NCBI RefSeq assembly: GCF_900103265.1
Contig: NZ_FMWX01000003.1
Location: forward strand, 62,001 to 126,000
Direction: 5' to 3'
DNA from: Sphingomonas sp. NFR15
GTDB lineage: Bacteria > Pseudomonadota > Alphaproteobacteria > Sphingomonadales > Sphingomonadaceae
DNA: 64,000 nucleotides
The notes below the pieces were generated by a model that made no database searches, had not been told where the DNA came from, and worked only from the letters and a program-made list of their open reading frames with translations. Shown here piece after piece: positions 49,503-60,346 of the stretch (its first letter is position 1; each line of letters opens with the position of its first letter). The position numbers were made by a program, and so were the translations under genes.

Positions 49503-51586
49503 TGTTGGCGCAAATGTGGGATCGCGCCGGCCTGTCGGTCGATCCGCGCCTCGCGCGCTTCATCGAGGAGCGGGTTCTTCCCGGCACGGCGATCGCGGCC
49601 GAAGCGTTCTGGCAAGGCGCGGCGGAGATCTTCGCGCGCTTCACGCCCGAAAACCGCGCCTTGCTGGCCGAGCGGGACGCGCTTCAGGCGGCGATCGATG
49701 CGCGCTACGAGTCCGGCGCGCCGGCGGACGCGGTGTTCCTGCGGTCGATCGGCTATCTCCGCCCGGAGCCCGCCCCCTTCGCGATCGCGCCCGGCCCGGT
49801 CGATGCCGAAGTGACGATGGCCGGGCCGCAACTGGTCGTGCCGGTCCTCAACGCGCGCTTCCTGCTCAACGCCGCCAATGCGCGCTGGGGGAGCCTGTAT
49901 GATGCGCTCTACGGCACCGATGCGATCGGTGCCGTTCCGACAGCGGGCGCATATGACACGACGCGCGGTGCGGCGGTGATCGCCTGGGCCAAGGCGTTCC
50001 TCGACGATGCCGTGCCGCTGGCCGACGGCCCATGGGGCGCGTGGCGCGGCGGTGCGCCGGTCCTCGCCGACCCGGGTCAGTTGGTCGCGCGCCGCGGCGA
50101 AACCCTGCTGCTGCGCCACAACGGCCTGCATATCGAGGTGGTGATCGACCGTAGCCATCCGATCGGCGCGAGCGACCCGGCGGGGATCGCCGACGTCATT
50201 CTCGAATCCGCGCTCACCACGATCTGCGATTTCGAGGATTCGATCGCGGCGGTCGATGCCGAGGACAAGGTCGCCGCTTATGCCAATTGGCTCGGCCTGA
50301 TGCGTGGAGATCTCGAGGCGCGCTTCGCCAAAGGCGAGCGGACGCTCACGCGCCGCCTCGCCGACGATCGCCATTACACCACGCCCGACGGCGGCACGCT
50401 GGTCCTGCCGGGCCGCAGCCTGTTGTTCGTCCGCAATGTCGGCCATCTGATGACCACGCCGGCGCTGCGCCTGCGTGACGGTGGCGAGGCGCCCGAAGGC
50501 ATTCTCGACGCGATCGTGACCAGCCTGATCGCGCTGCACGACCTGAAGCGCCCCGCCGCGCGGCGGAACAGCCGCGCCGGATCGATCTACATCGTCAAGC
50601 CGAAGATGCACGGCCCCGACGAAGCCGCCTTCACCAACCGGCTGTTCGACGCGGTCGAGGATCTGCTCGGCCTGCCGCGCCACACCATCAAGGTCGGCGT
50701 GATGGACGAGGAGCGCCGCACCAGCGCCAATCTCGCCGCGTGCATCCATGCGGTGAAGGACCGGATCGTGTTCATCAACACCGGCTTCCTCGATCGCACC
50801 GGCGACGAGATCCACACCGCGATGCGGGCCGGGCCGATGGTGCGCAAGGGCGAGATGAAGGCGACCGACTGGATCAACGCCTATGAGGATCGCAACGTCC
50901 AGATCGGCCTCGCCTGCGGTTTCGCCGGGCGCGCGCAGATCGGCAAGGGCATGTGGGCCGCGCCCGACCGCATGGCCGACATGCTGCGCGACAAGATCGC
51001 GCATCCGCTGAGCGGCGCGAACACCGCCTGGGTGCCGAGCCCGACCGCCGCGACGCTCCACGCCACGCAATATCACCGCATCGATGTCGCCGCACGCCAG
51101 GCGCAGCGCACCGGTGAACCCGTCGCCGCGCTGTCGGCGCTGCTCACCCCGCCGCTCGCGGTCGGCCGCACCTGGCGCCCGGACGAAATCCGCGAGGAAC
51201 TCGACAACAACGCCCAGGGAATCCTCGGATATGTCGTGCGCTGGGTCGATCAGGGGGTCGGCTGCTCCAAGGTGCCCGACATCCACGACGTCGGCCTGAT
51301 GGAAGATCGTGCGACGCTGCGGATCTCGGCGCAGCATATGGCGAACTGGCTGCTCCACGGCGTCGCCACGCTTGAGGATGTCGAGGGTGCGCTCGTCCGC
51401 ATGGCGGCCAAGGTCGATGTGCAGAATGCCGGCGACCCGCTCTACACACCGTTGACGCGCGCGGGCGAACCGTCCGCCGCGTTTCTGGCGGCGCGAAGCC
51501 TCATTCTGGAGGGAGCGGCGCAGCCGAACGGCTATACGGAGCCGCTGCTGCACGTCTGGCGAGCCCGCGTCAAAGCGACGGCGTAG
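49502..51586 (+). CDS. glcB: Malate synthase G
   Basis: Second bypass enzyme: glyoxylate plus acetyl-CoA to malate. At 694 residues it is slightly shorter than the usual 720-730. Typical segments are [17 protein letters not shown] near residue 240, [18 protein letters not shown] near 305, [12 protein letters not shown] near 362, and [14 protein letters not shown] near 420, which hold metal and substrate residues. The ATG overlaps the stop of the 60-residue gene upstream. Confidence 0.94.
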   Translation: MLAQMWDRAGLSVDPRLARFIEERVLPGTAIAAEAFWQGAAEIFARFTPENRALLAERDALQAAIDARYESGAPADAVFLRSIGYLRPEPAPFAIAPGPVDAEVTMAGPQLVVPVLNARFLLNAANARWGSLYDALYGTDAIGAVPTAGAYDTTRGAAVIAWAKAFLDDAVPLADGPWGAWRGGAPVLADPGQLVARRGETLLLRHNGLHIEVVIDRSHPIGASDPAGIADVILESALTTICDFEDSIAAVDAEDKVAAYANWLGLMRGDLEARFAKGERTLTRRLADDRHYTTPDGGTLVLPGRSLLFVRNVGHLMTTPALRLRDGGEAPEGILDAIVTSLIALHDLKRPAARRNSRAGSIYIVKPKMHGPDEAAFTNRLFDAVEDLLGLPRHTIKVGVMDEERRTSANLAACIHAVKDRIVFINTGFLDRTGDEIHTAMRAGPMVRKGEMKATDWINAYEDRNVQIGLACGFAGRAQIGKGMWAAPDRMADMLRDKIAHPLSGANTAWVPSPTAATLHATQYHRIDVAARQAQRTGEPVAALSALLTPPLAVGRTWRPDEIREELDNNAQGILGYVVRWVDQGVGCSKVPDIHDVGLMEDRATLRISAQHMANWLLHGVATLEDVEGALVRMAAKVDVQNAGDPLYTPLTRAGEPSAAFLAARSLILEGAAQPNGYTEPLLHVWRARVKATA

Positions 51587-51835
51587 CGGCCTTGCGGTGC
51601 CGGGGGGCGCATCGGCGCGCGGCATGTGCGCTTGCGGCGTCCGTCGGCATCGGTATCGCCCGCGCTGATCGCGCATGCGCGACGATGTCGCCCGGCTGGG
51701 CCATAAGGCGCCGCCATGTTTCGGATCCTGCGCGAACCACGCGTCGAGCCGGGGATGAACGGCAGATCGACCTGTTCCTGGCACTTGGTGGCGGATGGGA
51801 AGGATGATCCCATCGGGATGCGCGGCACCGCCCCT

Positions 51836-52306
51836 TCACTCGAGCACCGCCGTCGCGGACGTGCCATGGTCGAACCGGTCGCGCGCGGCCCTGAACGCCG
51901 GGGCGTTGTCGATGATCCACGTCCAAAGCGGTATCATCCCGACGAGCAAGCCCCGCCCCAGAAGCGTCAGCGTGTAATCCACCCGAGGCGGAACCTCACC
52001 ATGGTCGCGGCGGACGATCAGGCCGTCGCGTTCCAGGTGACGCAGGGACCGGGTCAACATGCGCTGCGTGACACCTTCCAGCCGCCTCGCCAACTCCGCG
52101 TGGCGCAACGTGCCCGAGACGCCGAGAGCGTGGACGATGCCCAGCGACCAACGGTTGCCGGCATGGGCCAGCACGTTCCGCTTCAGCCCGTCATCGTGGT
52201 AGCTCAGCGCGTCGCAGGCCGCCTGCGAGCGGGCGATCACCTCGTCGAAATCGAAATCATCGAGCAGTATCACGCGTGTACCTTCTTCTGCATCCGGGCC
52301 GTGCAT
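51836..52306 (-). CDS. HxlR-family transcriptional regulator
   Basis: A 156-residue winged-helix regulator of the HxlR type (GNRWSLGIVHALGVSGTLRHAEL, TQRMLTRSLRHLERDGLI). HxlR proteins often respond to reactive carbonyls or quinones. It is divergent from an NmrA-like reductase gene only 34 bases away, which it probably controls. The 249-base gap after its stop, up to malate synthase, holds no recognisable gene. Confidence 0.87.
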   Translation of the reverse strand: MHGPDAEEGTRVILLDDFDFDEVIARSQAACDALSYHDDGLKRNVLAHAGNRWSLGIVHALGVSGTLRHAELARRLEGVTQRMLTRSLRHLERDGLIVRRDHGEVPPRVDYTLTLLGRGLLVGMIPLWTWIIDNAPAFRAARDRFDHGTSATAVLE

Positions 52307-52340
52307 CGCATCTTGCCATCAGGATCATAAGGAGCGCCAG

Positions 52341-53276
52341 ATGCCGGAAACCAAGACCTTTGCCGCCACCACGCTCGTCATCGGCGCGGGAGAATTGGGG
52401 CTCGCCGTCATCGCCGGCTTGCTGGAGCGGAACCCGGAAAGCGCCCGATCGACCAGCGTCCTGCTCCGTCCACCCGCCGCGGAAGGCAAGGTAGGCCGCC
52501 AGTTGCGCGACAAGGGACTTCAGATCGTTCACGGCGACCTCGCGACGGAAACGGTGGACGGTCTCGCCGCGATCTTTGCGGGGTTCGACACGGTCATCTG
52601 CTGCACCGGGTTCGTCGGCGGGCCCGGCACACAGCGCAAGATCACCACGGCAGTCTTGCAAGCCGGGGTGGAACGCTATGTGCCGTGGCAGTTCGGCGTC
52701 GATTACGATGTGGTCGGGCGCGGCAGCGGCCAGGACGTCTTCGACGAGCAATCGGACGTCCGCGACATGCTGCGCGGGCAATCCGCCACGCAATGGGTTG
52801 TCGTCTCGACGGGCATGTTCACCAGTTTCCTGTTCGAGCCAGCCTTCGGCCTGGTCGATCTGGAACGCGCCCAGGTTCATGCGCTCGGCAGTTGGGACAA
52901 TCGCCTGACCGTGACCACCGCCGAGGACATCGGGAGGCTCACCGCCATCATCCTCGCGCATCAACCGCGCATCCGGAACGAGGTGGTGTACGTCGCCGGG
53001 GATACATTCTCCTATGCCCGGCTTGCCGACATGGTGGCAGACCACCTCGGCCGCGACGTGGAGCGAGTGCTTCGGGACATGGATCGCCTGCGGTCCGAAG
53101 CCGCCGCGCACCCCGACGACGGAATGCGGAAGTATCGTCTTGCCTTCGCGCGCGGCACGGGCGTCGCGTGGGACAAGGCGGGTACGTTCAACGCCGCGCG
53201 GGGCATCGACGTGACCGACGTGCCGACATGGCTCCGGCGGAACCATGTGGCTAGGGGAAATGGACACCTCTTATAG
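52341..53276 (+). CDS. NmrA/isoflavone reductase-like oxidoreductase
   Basis: A 311-residue atypical SDR with the nucleotide motif VIGAGELGLAVIAGLLER (residues 13-30) and VICCTGFVGG near 88. It resembles fungal/bacterial aromatic alcohol reductase-like proteins of the NmrA group; substrate unknown. AAGGAGCGCC precedes the ATG. It is divergent from the HxlR regulator. A 6-base-pair TGTCGC/GCGACA hairpin starts just after its stop at 53277. Confidence 0.82.
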   Translation: MPETKTFAATTLVIGAGELGLAVIAGLLERNPESARSTSVLLRPPAAEGKVGRQLRDKGLQIVHGDLATETVDGLAAIFAGFDTVICCTGFVGGPGTQRKITTAVLQAGVERYVPWQFGVDYDVVGRGSGQDVFDEQSDVRDMLRGQSATQWVVVSTGMFTSFLFEPAFGLVDLERAQVHALGSWDNRLTVTTAEDIGRLTAIILAHQPRIRNEVVYVAGDTFSYARLADMVADHLGRDVERVLRDMDRLRSEAAAHPDDGMRKYRLAFARGTGVAWDKAGTFNAARGIDVTDVPTWLRRNHVARGNGHLL

Positions 53277-53306
53277 TGTCGCGAGGCGACAGGACGGCGG
53301 GCCGCG

Positions 53307-54044
53307 TCAAAAATGGGCGAGATAGCCGCCATCGACGGCGAGCACCTGCCCGGTGACGTACGACGAAGCCGGCGAGGCGAAAAAGAGCACGGCGCCGACG
53401 ATTTCCTCGGGGCGACCCCAGCGCCCGAGCGCGGTACGACGCGCGAGATGCTCGGCCACGGCGGGGTTCGCGACCATTGCCGCGTTCGCGTGCGTCGCGA
53501 AAAAGCCGGGCGCGACGGCGTTGACGGTGATCTGGCGCGACCCGAGTTCGGCGGCGAGCGCTCTGGTGAGCGCATCGAGGCCGCCTTTGGTCATGGTGTA
53601 AGCGGCGTCGCCCGCGCGGGCGATCTGGCCGGCGATCGACGTCACGTTGATGATGCGCGCGCCCGCCGGCATGCTGGCGGCAAGACCGCGCGCGAGATCG
53701 AACGGCGCGACCAGGTTGATGTCGACGAGCTTACGCACCGCGTCGCGGTCGAGCTCGGCGAGTGGCCTTCGATCGCGATCTCCCGCGGCGTTGACCAATA
53801 TGTCGACGGACTCGCACGCCGCCAGCAGGCTCGCCGCCGCGTCCGCCTCGCGAAGATCGGCGATGACGATCCGGGCCGAACCGCCGGCGGTCGCGATCTC
53901 CCGCTCCAGCCCGGCGAGCCGATCGGCATTCCGGCCGTGGAGGAGGACGTGGGCACCTGCCGCCGCGAGCGCCTTCGCGATTTCCCGGCCGAGGCCACCG
54001 CTCGCACCGGTGACGAGGGCGGTCTTACCGTCGAGCTGAATCAT
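53307..54044 (-). CDS. SDR-family oxidoreductase
   Basis: A 245-residue classical short-chain dehydrogenase with TGASGGLG (residues 12-19), NAAG near 84, catalytic Ser in NVTSIAGQ and the YTMTKGG motif near 150. ATG 54044 has GGAGG four bases upstream, better than 54065. The FabG/sugar-alcohol dehydrogenase class fits but the substrate is unknown. It lies next to the glycan locus but is separated from GH84 by 94 bases on the same strand, so it might be the last gene of that unit. Confidence 0.83.
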   Translation of the reverse strand: MIQLDGKTALVTGASGGLGREIAKALAAAGAHVLLHGRNADRLAGLEREIATAGGSARIVIADLREADAAASLLAACESVDILVNAAGDRDRRPLAELDRDAVRKLVDINLVAPFDLARGLAASMPAGARIINVTSIAGQIARAGDAAYTMTKGGLDALTRALAAELGSRQITVNAVAPGFFATHANAAMVANPAVAEHLARRTALGRWGRPEEIVGAVLFFASPASSYVTGQVLAVDGGYLAHF

Positions 54045-54138
54045 CGCGCCTCCGCTTTGGCTCATCGAGCCGATTGAGGACGAGGTGCATGGCCGCGCCG
54101 GGAGAAGGCCGCAACACGTCCATACCGGTTTGACTGAA

Positions 54139-56124
54139 CTATCGGTTGGAAGCGGTGACCGCCGCGCCGCCGCAGTCCGTCGAACCTCCAGCCGGCGCTT
54201 GTGCGCGCGACAGTGGCGCGATCAAGGTCGGCGCGGCGCGGATGAAACGATCGAGCACGCCGTCTCCCACACGGATCGTGCCCTGCGGACGGGTGGCGCC
54301 TTCGATCGTCCGCAACGCTTCCGCCCGGCTGGCGTAGCTGGCCGCCTCGGCGAAGCGCGTGCAGGCCGCCGGCATGGCGGCATTGGCCGCGATCAGCCCC
54401 TCCGCCGTCGCCTGGAGCGCTTCGCCCCATAGGCCGAGCGCATCGAGCCACGGCGCGCTCTGCGCGAGGAAGCCGGCGTCGTGGACGCCGGCTCGGATCG
54501 TCGCCGGCGCGGCGATCATGCGCGCCGCCGTCGCGCCGAGGGCGGCGAGCATGGCGGTGCGGTCGGCTGGGCTGCCGTCCGCCAAAGCGTCCGTCACGCC
54601 GTCCAGCAGTCGTTTGAGCGCGGGCGCCTGCGATTGCCACGGCTGGCTGTGAAAGGTCGGCGCGAGATGTTCGAGATCGAACAGCAGCAGCAGCGCCTCG
54701 GTCGTCGGCCCGTCCCGCGACGCGAGTTCGGCGGCGGCCGCGCGCCACGCGCGATCGGCATCATAGTCGCGATCGTTCCAGGCGAACGCGGCGCTGCCGG
54801 TGATCGCGACGCGGCTGGGTGCTTCCTGGTTCATCGGATTGGCGAGGATGCCGTTCAATTGCCCGGCCAATTGCGGTTCGCGGCCTATGTAGGGGGCGAG
54901 CAGCAACCGCCCGGCCGCTTCCGCGTAATCGTTGACCGGGTAATTGTCCCAAAGGACGGTCTTGCGGCCGAACGCGGTCGCCGCGGCTTTCGCGTCGCGG
55001 ATCGAGACCGATGGCGGCACGACGTCGGTACCGGTCCACTGTACCAGCACGCGCGGGTCGATCGCGCGGAGCGCGGCCTTGTACGGCGTTTCCTTCGTGT
55101 CGGAATATTCGGTCGGCACGATCATCAGCCGCGCGGCATTCCCGTCCCGCGCGGCCAGCCAGCTCAGGATGGTGTTGATGAAGGCGGCCTGCGCGCGCCC
55201 CGCCGCCGCCGCGCCCGGTTCGCCGAGCGTCGTGCGGTCACGCTCGCAATTCCACTTGGTGTAATCGATGTCATCGAACGCGATGTAGAAGGATCGCACG
55301 CCGACCGCCCGGAACGCCGCGAACTTGCGTTCGAGCGCCGCGATGTCGGCTGGATCGGAGTAACAGACCGACGGCCCCGGCGAGATCGCATAGGTGAAGC
55401 GCACATGGTACCGCCTCGCCTGATCGGCGAGCGCCCTCAGCGCTTCGAAGGTCGCGCGCGGATACGGATCGCGCCAGCGATCGCGGGCGAACGGATCGTC
55501 CTTCGGGCTATAGACGTAGGTGTTCGCCTTCACGCCGCCGAGGAACGCGAGGTGCGCCATGCGGTCGGCCATCGACCAGGGCGCACCATAGAAGCCCTCG
55601 ATCGTGCCACGCACCGCCATGCGCGGGCGATCGGACAGCGTCAGCCCCGGCAGCGTTCCGCGCGCGGCGATCTGCCCAAGCGATTGTGCCGCGTAATATA
55701 GGCCATCCGCGTCTTGGCCGGCGAGAACGATCAGCGGCCCGCCGCCCACCGTGGTGCTGACGAGCGCATAGCCTTCGGGTGACTCGGGAGCGGCGCCACC
55801 GGCTTGCGCCAACGCGCGCGCGACGAGGGGATCGGAACCGAGCCCCAACACCACGCGCGTCGTGCCAGCGCGCCCTGGGCGTTTCGTGACCGCGACGCGG
55901 CGCACGCCGACCTTGTCGAGCGCGGCGCGCACCAGATGAAGCGTCTCCGCGTCGATGCCGTCCGGCGCGGCGATGGTGGCAGTGTCGCCGAGGTCGAGCG
56001 CCGCTCCCGTCAGCCGCATCGTCTCCGGCTGCGGTACGACGATCGGCATGGTGGTGACCGGCCGCGCGCCGACCGTCACGGAAAGCGCGGCGGCGAGCGC
56101 CGTCTGGATCAGCGGGAGAGGCAA
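54139..56124 (-). CDS. GH84-like beta-N-acetylglucosaminidase, secreted
   Basis: A 661-residue protein with the architecture of family 84 (hyaluronidase/O-GlcNAcase-like). A signal peptide at residues 1-20, an N-terminal GH20b-like domain, then the barrel with RGTIEGFYGAPWS near residue 170 and the catalytic pair in AFDDIDYTKWN near 281 (two adjacent Asp). Released sugar would be N-acetylglucosamine. It is divergent from a ROK sugar kinase gene 146 bases away. The C-terminal part is helical. Confidence 0.9.
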   Translation of the reverse strand: MPLPLIQTALAAALSVTVGARPVTTMPIVVPQPETMRLTGAALDLGDTATIAAPDGIDAETLHLVRAALDKVGVRRVAVTKRPGRAGTTRVVLGLGSDPLVARALAQAGGAAPESPEGYALVSTTVGGGPLIVLAGQDADGLYYAAQSLGQIAARGTLPGLTLSDRPRMAVRGTIEGFYGAPWSMADRMAHLAFLGGVKANTYVYSPKDDPFARDRWRDPYPRATFEALRALADQARRYHVRFTYAISPGPSVCYSDPADIAALERKFAAFRAVGVRSFYIAFDDIDYTKWNCERDRTTLGEPGAAAAGRAQAAFINTILSWLAARDGNAARLMIVPTEYSDTKETPYKAALRAIDPRVLVQWTGTDVVPPSVSIRDAKAAATAFGRKTVLWDNYPVNDYAEAAGRLLLAPYIGREPQLAGQLNGILANPMNQEAPSRVAITGSAAFAWNDRDYDADRAWRAAAAELASRDGPTTEALLLLFDLEHLAPTFHSQPWQSQAPALKRLLDGVTDALADGSPADRTAMLAALGATAARMIAAPATIRAGVHDAGFLAQSAPWLDALGLWGEALQATAEGLIAANAAMPAACTRFAEAASYASRAEALRTIEGATRPQGTIRVGDGVLDRFIRAAPTLIAPLSRAQAPAGGSTDCGGAAVTASNR

Positions 56125-56184
56125 GGACCATCCTTTCGAGACACTGGCGGTTCGATCGTCATACCTAACCGACCGTCCGCCAAA

Positions 56185-56208
56185 TTAAATAAAAATGATT
56201 GTTTAATC
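56185..56208. promoter_or_regulatory. AT-rich inverted repeat in the GH84/ROK divergent region
   Basis: ATTAAA and TTTAAT are inverted around 12 bases, in a striking AT-rich patch of an otherwise GC-rich region between the divergent GH84 and ROK genes. It is a candidate shared operator or promoter. The TonB receptor downstream also has an AT-rich leader (57195-57235) but without the same repeat. Confidence 0.4.
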
Positions 56209-56270
56209 TGCCCGCCCGCGTACGAAGCCGCGCGTGACGTAAATCGCAAACGACGGAACAAGGAAGACGG

Positions 56271-57200
56271 ATGAAGCGGATCGCGGGTGTCGAATTGGGC
56301 GGCACCAAATGCATCGTCGTGCTCGCGAACGGGGACGACCGGATCGCGGAACAGCATGTGATCCCGACGCTCGATCCCGCGACGACGCTCGCCGCCATAA
56401 TCGAAACGCTCGATCGCTGGTGGGGTGACGGTCGGTTCGACGCGCTCGGCATCGCGTCATTCGGTCCGCTGGACCTCGACATCAGCTCGCCCGCTTATGG
56501 CACCATCACCTCGACGGCCAAGCCCGGGTGGCGTGACACGCCGATCGTCGCGCCGCTGGCGGCGCGCTATGCGGTGCCCGTCGCGTTCGACACCGACGTC
56601 AACGGCGCGGCCTTTGCCGAACGGCGCTGGGGCGCCGGGCAGGGGCTCGATGATCTTGCCTATGTCACGGTCGGCACCGGCGTCGGCGTGGGCCTGATCG
56701 TCAACGGTCAGGCGACGCGGGGCCTCGGGCATTGCGAGGCGGGGCACATGCGGGTCGCCCGGCTGGCCGGCGATCATTGGCGAGGCGCATGCCCCTATCA
56801 TGGCGACTGCGTGGAGGGGCTTGCCGCCGGGCCGGCGATCGCGGCGCGTCTCGGGCGTGACGGTGCCTCGGTGCCGGACGACGATCCGGTCTGGGACACG
56901 GTCGTCGAGGCGGTGGCGCAGATGCTCCAGGCGCTGGTGTCGATCGCCGGGCCACGACGCATCTTGATCGGCGGCGGCGTCATGGCGTCGCGACCGCTCC
57001 TCATCGAACGCATCGAGGCGCGCGTACGGGCCTTGGTCGGGCGCTATCTCGCGCTGCCCGCCGAGCGGTTCGTGCGTTCGCCCGGCCTCGGCGCGGAGGC
57101 TGGGCCGCTCGGGCCGATCGCACTCGCGCTGGCAATGGCGGAGCGGGACCGAACCAGCGCGATCGACACGCACGCGTCACCACTCCCCAACTTTAATTAA
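56271..57200 (+). CDS. ROK-family sugar kinase (fructokinase-like)
   Basis: A 309-residue cytoplasmic kinase. The ATP site is GVELGGTKCIVV (residues 6-17), the catalytic Asp is in FDTDVNGAA near 109, and GTGVGVG follows. The zinc-binding ROK cluster appears as GHMRVARLAG followed by CPYHGDCVEGL. It resembles bacterial fructokinase/mannokinase; with GH84 next door, N-acetylglucosamine or another hexose is also possible. It is followed after 118 bases by a TonB receptor on the same strand. Confidence 0.87.
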   Translation: MKRIAGVELGGTKCIVVLANGDDRIAEQHVIPTLDPATTLAAIIETLDRWWGDGRFDALGIASFGPLDLDISSPAYGTITSTAKPGWRDTPIVAPLAARYAVPVAFDTDVNGAAFAERRWGAGQGLDDLAYVTVGTGVGVGLIVNGQATRGLGHCEAGHMRVARLAGDHWRGACPYHGDCVEGLAAGPAIAARLGRDGASVPDDDPVWDTVVEAVAQMLQALVSIAGPRRILIGGGVMASRPLLIERIEARVRALVGRYLALPAERFVRSPGLGAEAGPLGPIALALAMAERDRTSAIDTHASPLPNFN

Positions 57201-57318
57201 AAGAAATTGTAAAACTTATCTTGTGAAGGGATTCCGTTTCGGCATAAGAGCGTCGCACGCGGTGATCGAACGCTCACGGAGCCTGAACACGCCGCACGAA
57301 AAAACGGGGAGAGTTCTC

Positions 57319-60300
57319 ATGCGGCAGGTGACGACGACGATTTTCCGGGCTGCGCTGGCGGCATCGACGATGCTTGCGACGCCCGCTTTCGCCCAGGTGA
57401 GCAGCGCGCCCGGCCCGGTTCAGGGCGGCGAGGCACCGGTCTCCCAGCCCGCACCGGCGACCTTGAGCCCCAGCGCGCCCACGGGAGCGCCGGCACCGCA
57501 GGGCGACGTGGTCGTCACCGGCTCGCGCATCACGTCGAGCGGCTTCACCGCGCCCACCCCGACCCAGGTGCTGAACCGCGACGCGATCATCAAGAACGCG
57601 CAGCCCAACATCTTCACCACCGTCGCGCAATTGCCCTCGCTTCAGGGCAGCACCGGAACGACCGTCGGCGCGAACGGCACCTCGACCGGCGTGCAGGGGC
57701 TGAGCACGCTCAGCCTGCGCGGATTGCAGCCGATCCGCACGCTGACCCTGCTCGATGGCCAGCGCATCGTCGGCGCGAACGTGACCGGTGTCGCCGACGT
57801 CAGCCTGTTCCCGCAACTGCTGATCGACCGGGTCGACGTGGTGACAGGCGGCGCTTCCGCGTCGTACGGCTCGGACGCGGTCGGCGGTGTGGTCAACTTC
57901 GTGACCAACACGCGCTTTCAGGGGTTCCGCGCCAACGTGCAGGGCGGCATCACCACTTATGGCGACGACGGCAATTACACGTTCCAGGCCGCCGCTGGTA
58001 AAGCGCTGCTCAATGATCGCCTGCACCTGATCGGCAGCGCGGAATACAGCCATGAGGACGGGATCGGCAGCGCCGGGTTCGGCGTGGGGTCCGATCCGAA
58101 CGGTAGCGGCCCGAACGGGCGCAAATGGCTGGTCGCGCGCAACCTCATCAACCGCGGCATCACCAACGACGGGCGGCCGCAATATCTCGACCGCAATTTC
58201 ACCCAGTCCTACCAGGCCTCGCTCTACGGTCTGATCACGTCGGGGCCGTTGCAGGGCACTGCCTTCGATGCGGCCGGCAATCCCTATCAGTTTCAATACG
58301 GCTCGAACGGCGTCCCGCTGAAGAACGCGGCCGGCACGGTGCAGGGCTGTTACAACGGCCTGTGCGAAGGCGGCGATCGCTCCGGCAACGTCACCAACGG
58401 CAACAGCCTGCAATCGGCGCTGACCCGCATCAACGGCTATGGCCGGGTCGGTTTCGATATCGATTCCGACAACGAAGTCTATGCGACCGTCAACATCGCC
58501 CAGGTGGGGACGAGCAACATCCCGAACCCCGGCTCGGCGCAGTTCGGCAATCTGACGATGCAATGCTCGAACCCGTTCGTGCCCGCGTCGATCCAGGCGG
58601 CATGTACGGCGAACGGGATCACCAGCTTCGGCTACGGCGTCGACAACGCGATCTTCCCGGAATTCGTGACGGTGCACACCAACCGCAACCAATACCGCTT
58701 CGTCGGCGGCGCGAAGGGGCGTTTCCAGGCGTTCGGCACGAGCTGGCGCTATGACGCCTACGGCGAGCACGGCACCGAAATCACCGACATCCACGTCTAC
58801 AACATCCCGCTGATGCCGCGTTACAATGCGGCGATCCAGGCGGTGCGCGGCGCCAACGGCGTGATCACCTGCGCCAATCCGGTCGCCGTCGCCAGCGGCT
58901 GCGTACCGATCAACATCTTCGGCGGCCAGACGCCGAGCGCCGCCGCGCTCGAATATGTCGAACCCTCCGCCGGCCCGTCGCAGCACACCCGCCAAACGCA
59001 GGACGTGGCGAGCTTCTCCGTCAACGGTGATCCGTTGCGGCTGCCGGCCGGCCCGCTGTCGGTGGCGTTCGGCGGCGAATATCGCCACGAATTCTACGAG
59101 GTGAAAGGCGACCCCTACGGCAATGGCGTAACCGCGACCAACCAGAACACCAGCGCCTATCCGGCAGACCCGCTGCTCAACCCGCTCGGCAACAATTGGT
59201 ATGCCGGCAATTATCATGACGGACGCGGCGCCTATACCGTTTACGAAGGCTTCCTGGAACTCAACGCGCCGCTGTTCGACAGCGCGGCGATCGGCAAGGC
59301 CAACCTCGACATCGCGGGGCGCGGCACGCACTACAGCACGTCGGGCACGGTCTACACGTGGAAGATCGGCGGCACGTGGACGACGCCGCTCGACGGCATC
59401 CGTCTGCGCGCGGTCACATCACGCGACATCCGCGCGCCCAACCTCAGCGAACTCTATGCCGCGCCGGTCACCAGCAACCGCACGGGCACGGTCGATCCGT
59501 TCAACAACCGCACCATCACCGTGTTGCAGACGACGGCGGGCAACCCGAACCTGAAGCCGGAAATCGCGCGCAACACCGAAGTCGGCATCGTGCTGTCGCG
59601 ACCGTCCTGGGCACGCAACCTCAACCTCTCGTTCGATTATTATCGGATCAGCCTGAAGGGCGCGATCGCGGCGCTCGACGCGCAGACGCAGATCAACCTG
59701 TGCTATGCGGGCGTCAGCTTCACCTGCGGCACGTTCAACCTGAGCGACCCGAACAACGCCTCGGTCACGGTGCAGTCGTTCAACCTCGCGTCGATCTTCA
59801 CGGACGGGTTCGACATCGAGGGCAGCTATCAGTTCCCGCTCGATGGCGTGGGCCTGCCGGGCAAGATCTCGTTGCGCGGCCTCGCGACGCACGTGAAGAA
59901 CTTCGTCACCAATCGCGGCCTGCCGGGTACGATCCCGATCCAAGGCGCCGGCGTCAATCTCGGCGCGGGCGCCACCCCGCGCTGGAAGGTGCTCGCCAGC
60001 GAGGATTGGAGCACCGACGATGTGAGCTTCACGCTTCAGCAGCGCTGGTTCAGCGCGGGCGTGCTGGCCAACGAATATGTCGTCTGCTCGACCGATTGCC
60101 CGGTCTCGACCGTCAACAACCCGACGATCGACCGCAATCGCCTCGCGGGCGCGCTCTACGTCGATATCAGCGCGTCCTACAAGTTCGCCAAGGGTCTGCA
60201 GGCCTATGTCAAGGTCGACAACCTGTTCAACAAGGATGCCGCGACCGTGCCGAGCGACATCACCAACCCCGGCCTGTACGACGTGATCGGCCGCATGTAC

Positions 60301-60327
60301 CGGTTCGGCGTTCGCGCCAACTTCTGA
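57319..60327 (+). CDS. TonB-dependent receptor of the glycan locus
   Basis: A 1002-residue outer-membrane receptor. ATG 57319 follows GGGGAGAG and begins a signal peptide (residues 1-26, LATPAFAQ). A TonB box GDVVVTGSRI is near residues 57-66, the plug has SLRGLQPIRTLTLLDGQR and VDVVTGGASASYGSDAVGG, and the barrel ends in FGVRANF. The extracellular loops contain several Cys pairs. It sits between a sugar kinase and a GH3 enzyme, implying an oligosaccharide ligand. A strong terminator follows. Confidence 0.94.
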   Translation: MRQVTTTIFRAALAASTMLATPAFAQVSSAPGPVQGGEAPVSQPAPATLSPSAPTGAPAPQGDVVVTGSRITSSGFTAPTPTQVLNRDAIIKNAQPNIFTTVAQLPSLQGSTGTTVGANGTSTGVQGLSTLSLRGLQPIRTLTLLDGQRIVGANVTGVADVSLFPQLLIDRVDVVTGGASASYGSDAVGGVVNFVTNTRFQGFRANVQGGITTYGDDGNYTFQAAAGKALLNDRLHLIGSAEYSHEDGIGSAGFGVGSDPNGSGPNGRKWLVARNLINRGITNDGRPQYLDRNFTQSYQASLYGLITSGPLQGTAFDAAGNPYQFQYGSNGVPLKNAAGTVQGCYNGLCEGGDRSGNVTNGNSLQSALTRINGYGRVGFDIDSDNEVYATVNIAQVGTSNIPNPGSAQFGNLTMQCSNPFVPASIQAACTANGITSFGYGVDNAIFPEFVTVHTNRNQYRFVGGAKGRFQAFGTSWRYDAYGEHGTEITDIHVYNIPLMPRYNAAIQAVRGANGVITCANPVAVASGCVPINIFGGQTPSAAALEYVEPSAGPSQHTRQTQDVASFSVNGDPLRLPAGPLSVAFGGEYRHEFYEVKGDPYGNGVTATNQNTSAYPADPLLNPLGNNWYAGNYHDGRGAYTVYEGFLELNAPLFDSAAIGKANLDIAGRGTHYSTSGTVYTWKIGGTWTTPLDGIRLRAVTSRDIRAPNLSELYAAPVTSNRTGTVDPFNNRTITVLQTTAGNPNLKPEIARNTEVGIVLSRPSWARNLNLSFDYYRISLKGAIAALDAQTQINLCYAGVSFTCGTFNLSDPNNASVTVQSFNLASIFTDGFDIEGSYQFPLDGVGLPGKISLRGLATHVKNFVTNRGLPGTIPIQGAGVNLGAGATPRWKVLASEDWSTDDVSFTLQQRWFSAGVLANEYVVCSTDCPVSTVNNPTIDRNRLAGALYVDISASYKFAKGLQAYVKVDNLFNKDAATVPSDITNPGLYDVIGRMYRFGVRANF

Positions 60328-60346
60328 TCGGGCCCCCCCCGAACTG

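Noticed and set aside
51587..51835. A possible gene in the gap between malate synthase and the HxlR regulator
   Set aside because: Short frames exist on both strands (for example 51532-51867 minus) but they lack ribosome binding sites and overlap real genes; no known protein is visible.
57274..59331. A 685-residue antisense frame over the TonB receptor
   Set aside because: Shadow frame; the receptor on the plus strand has signal peptide, plug and barrel features.
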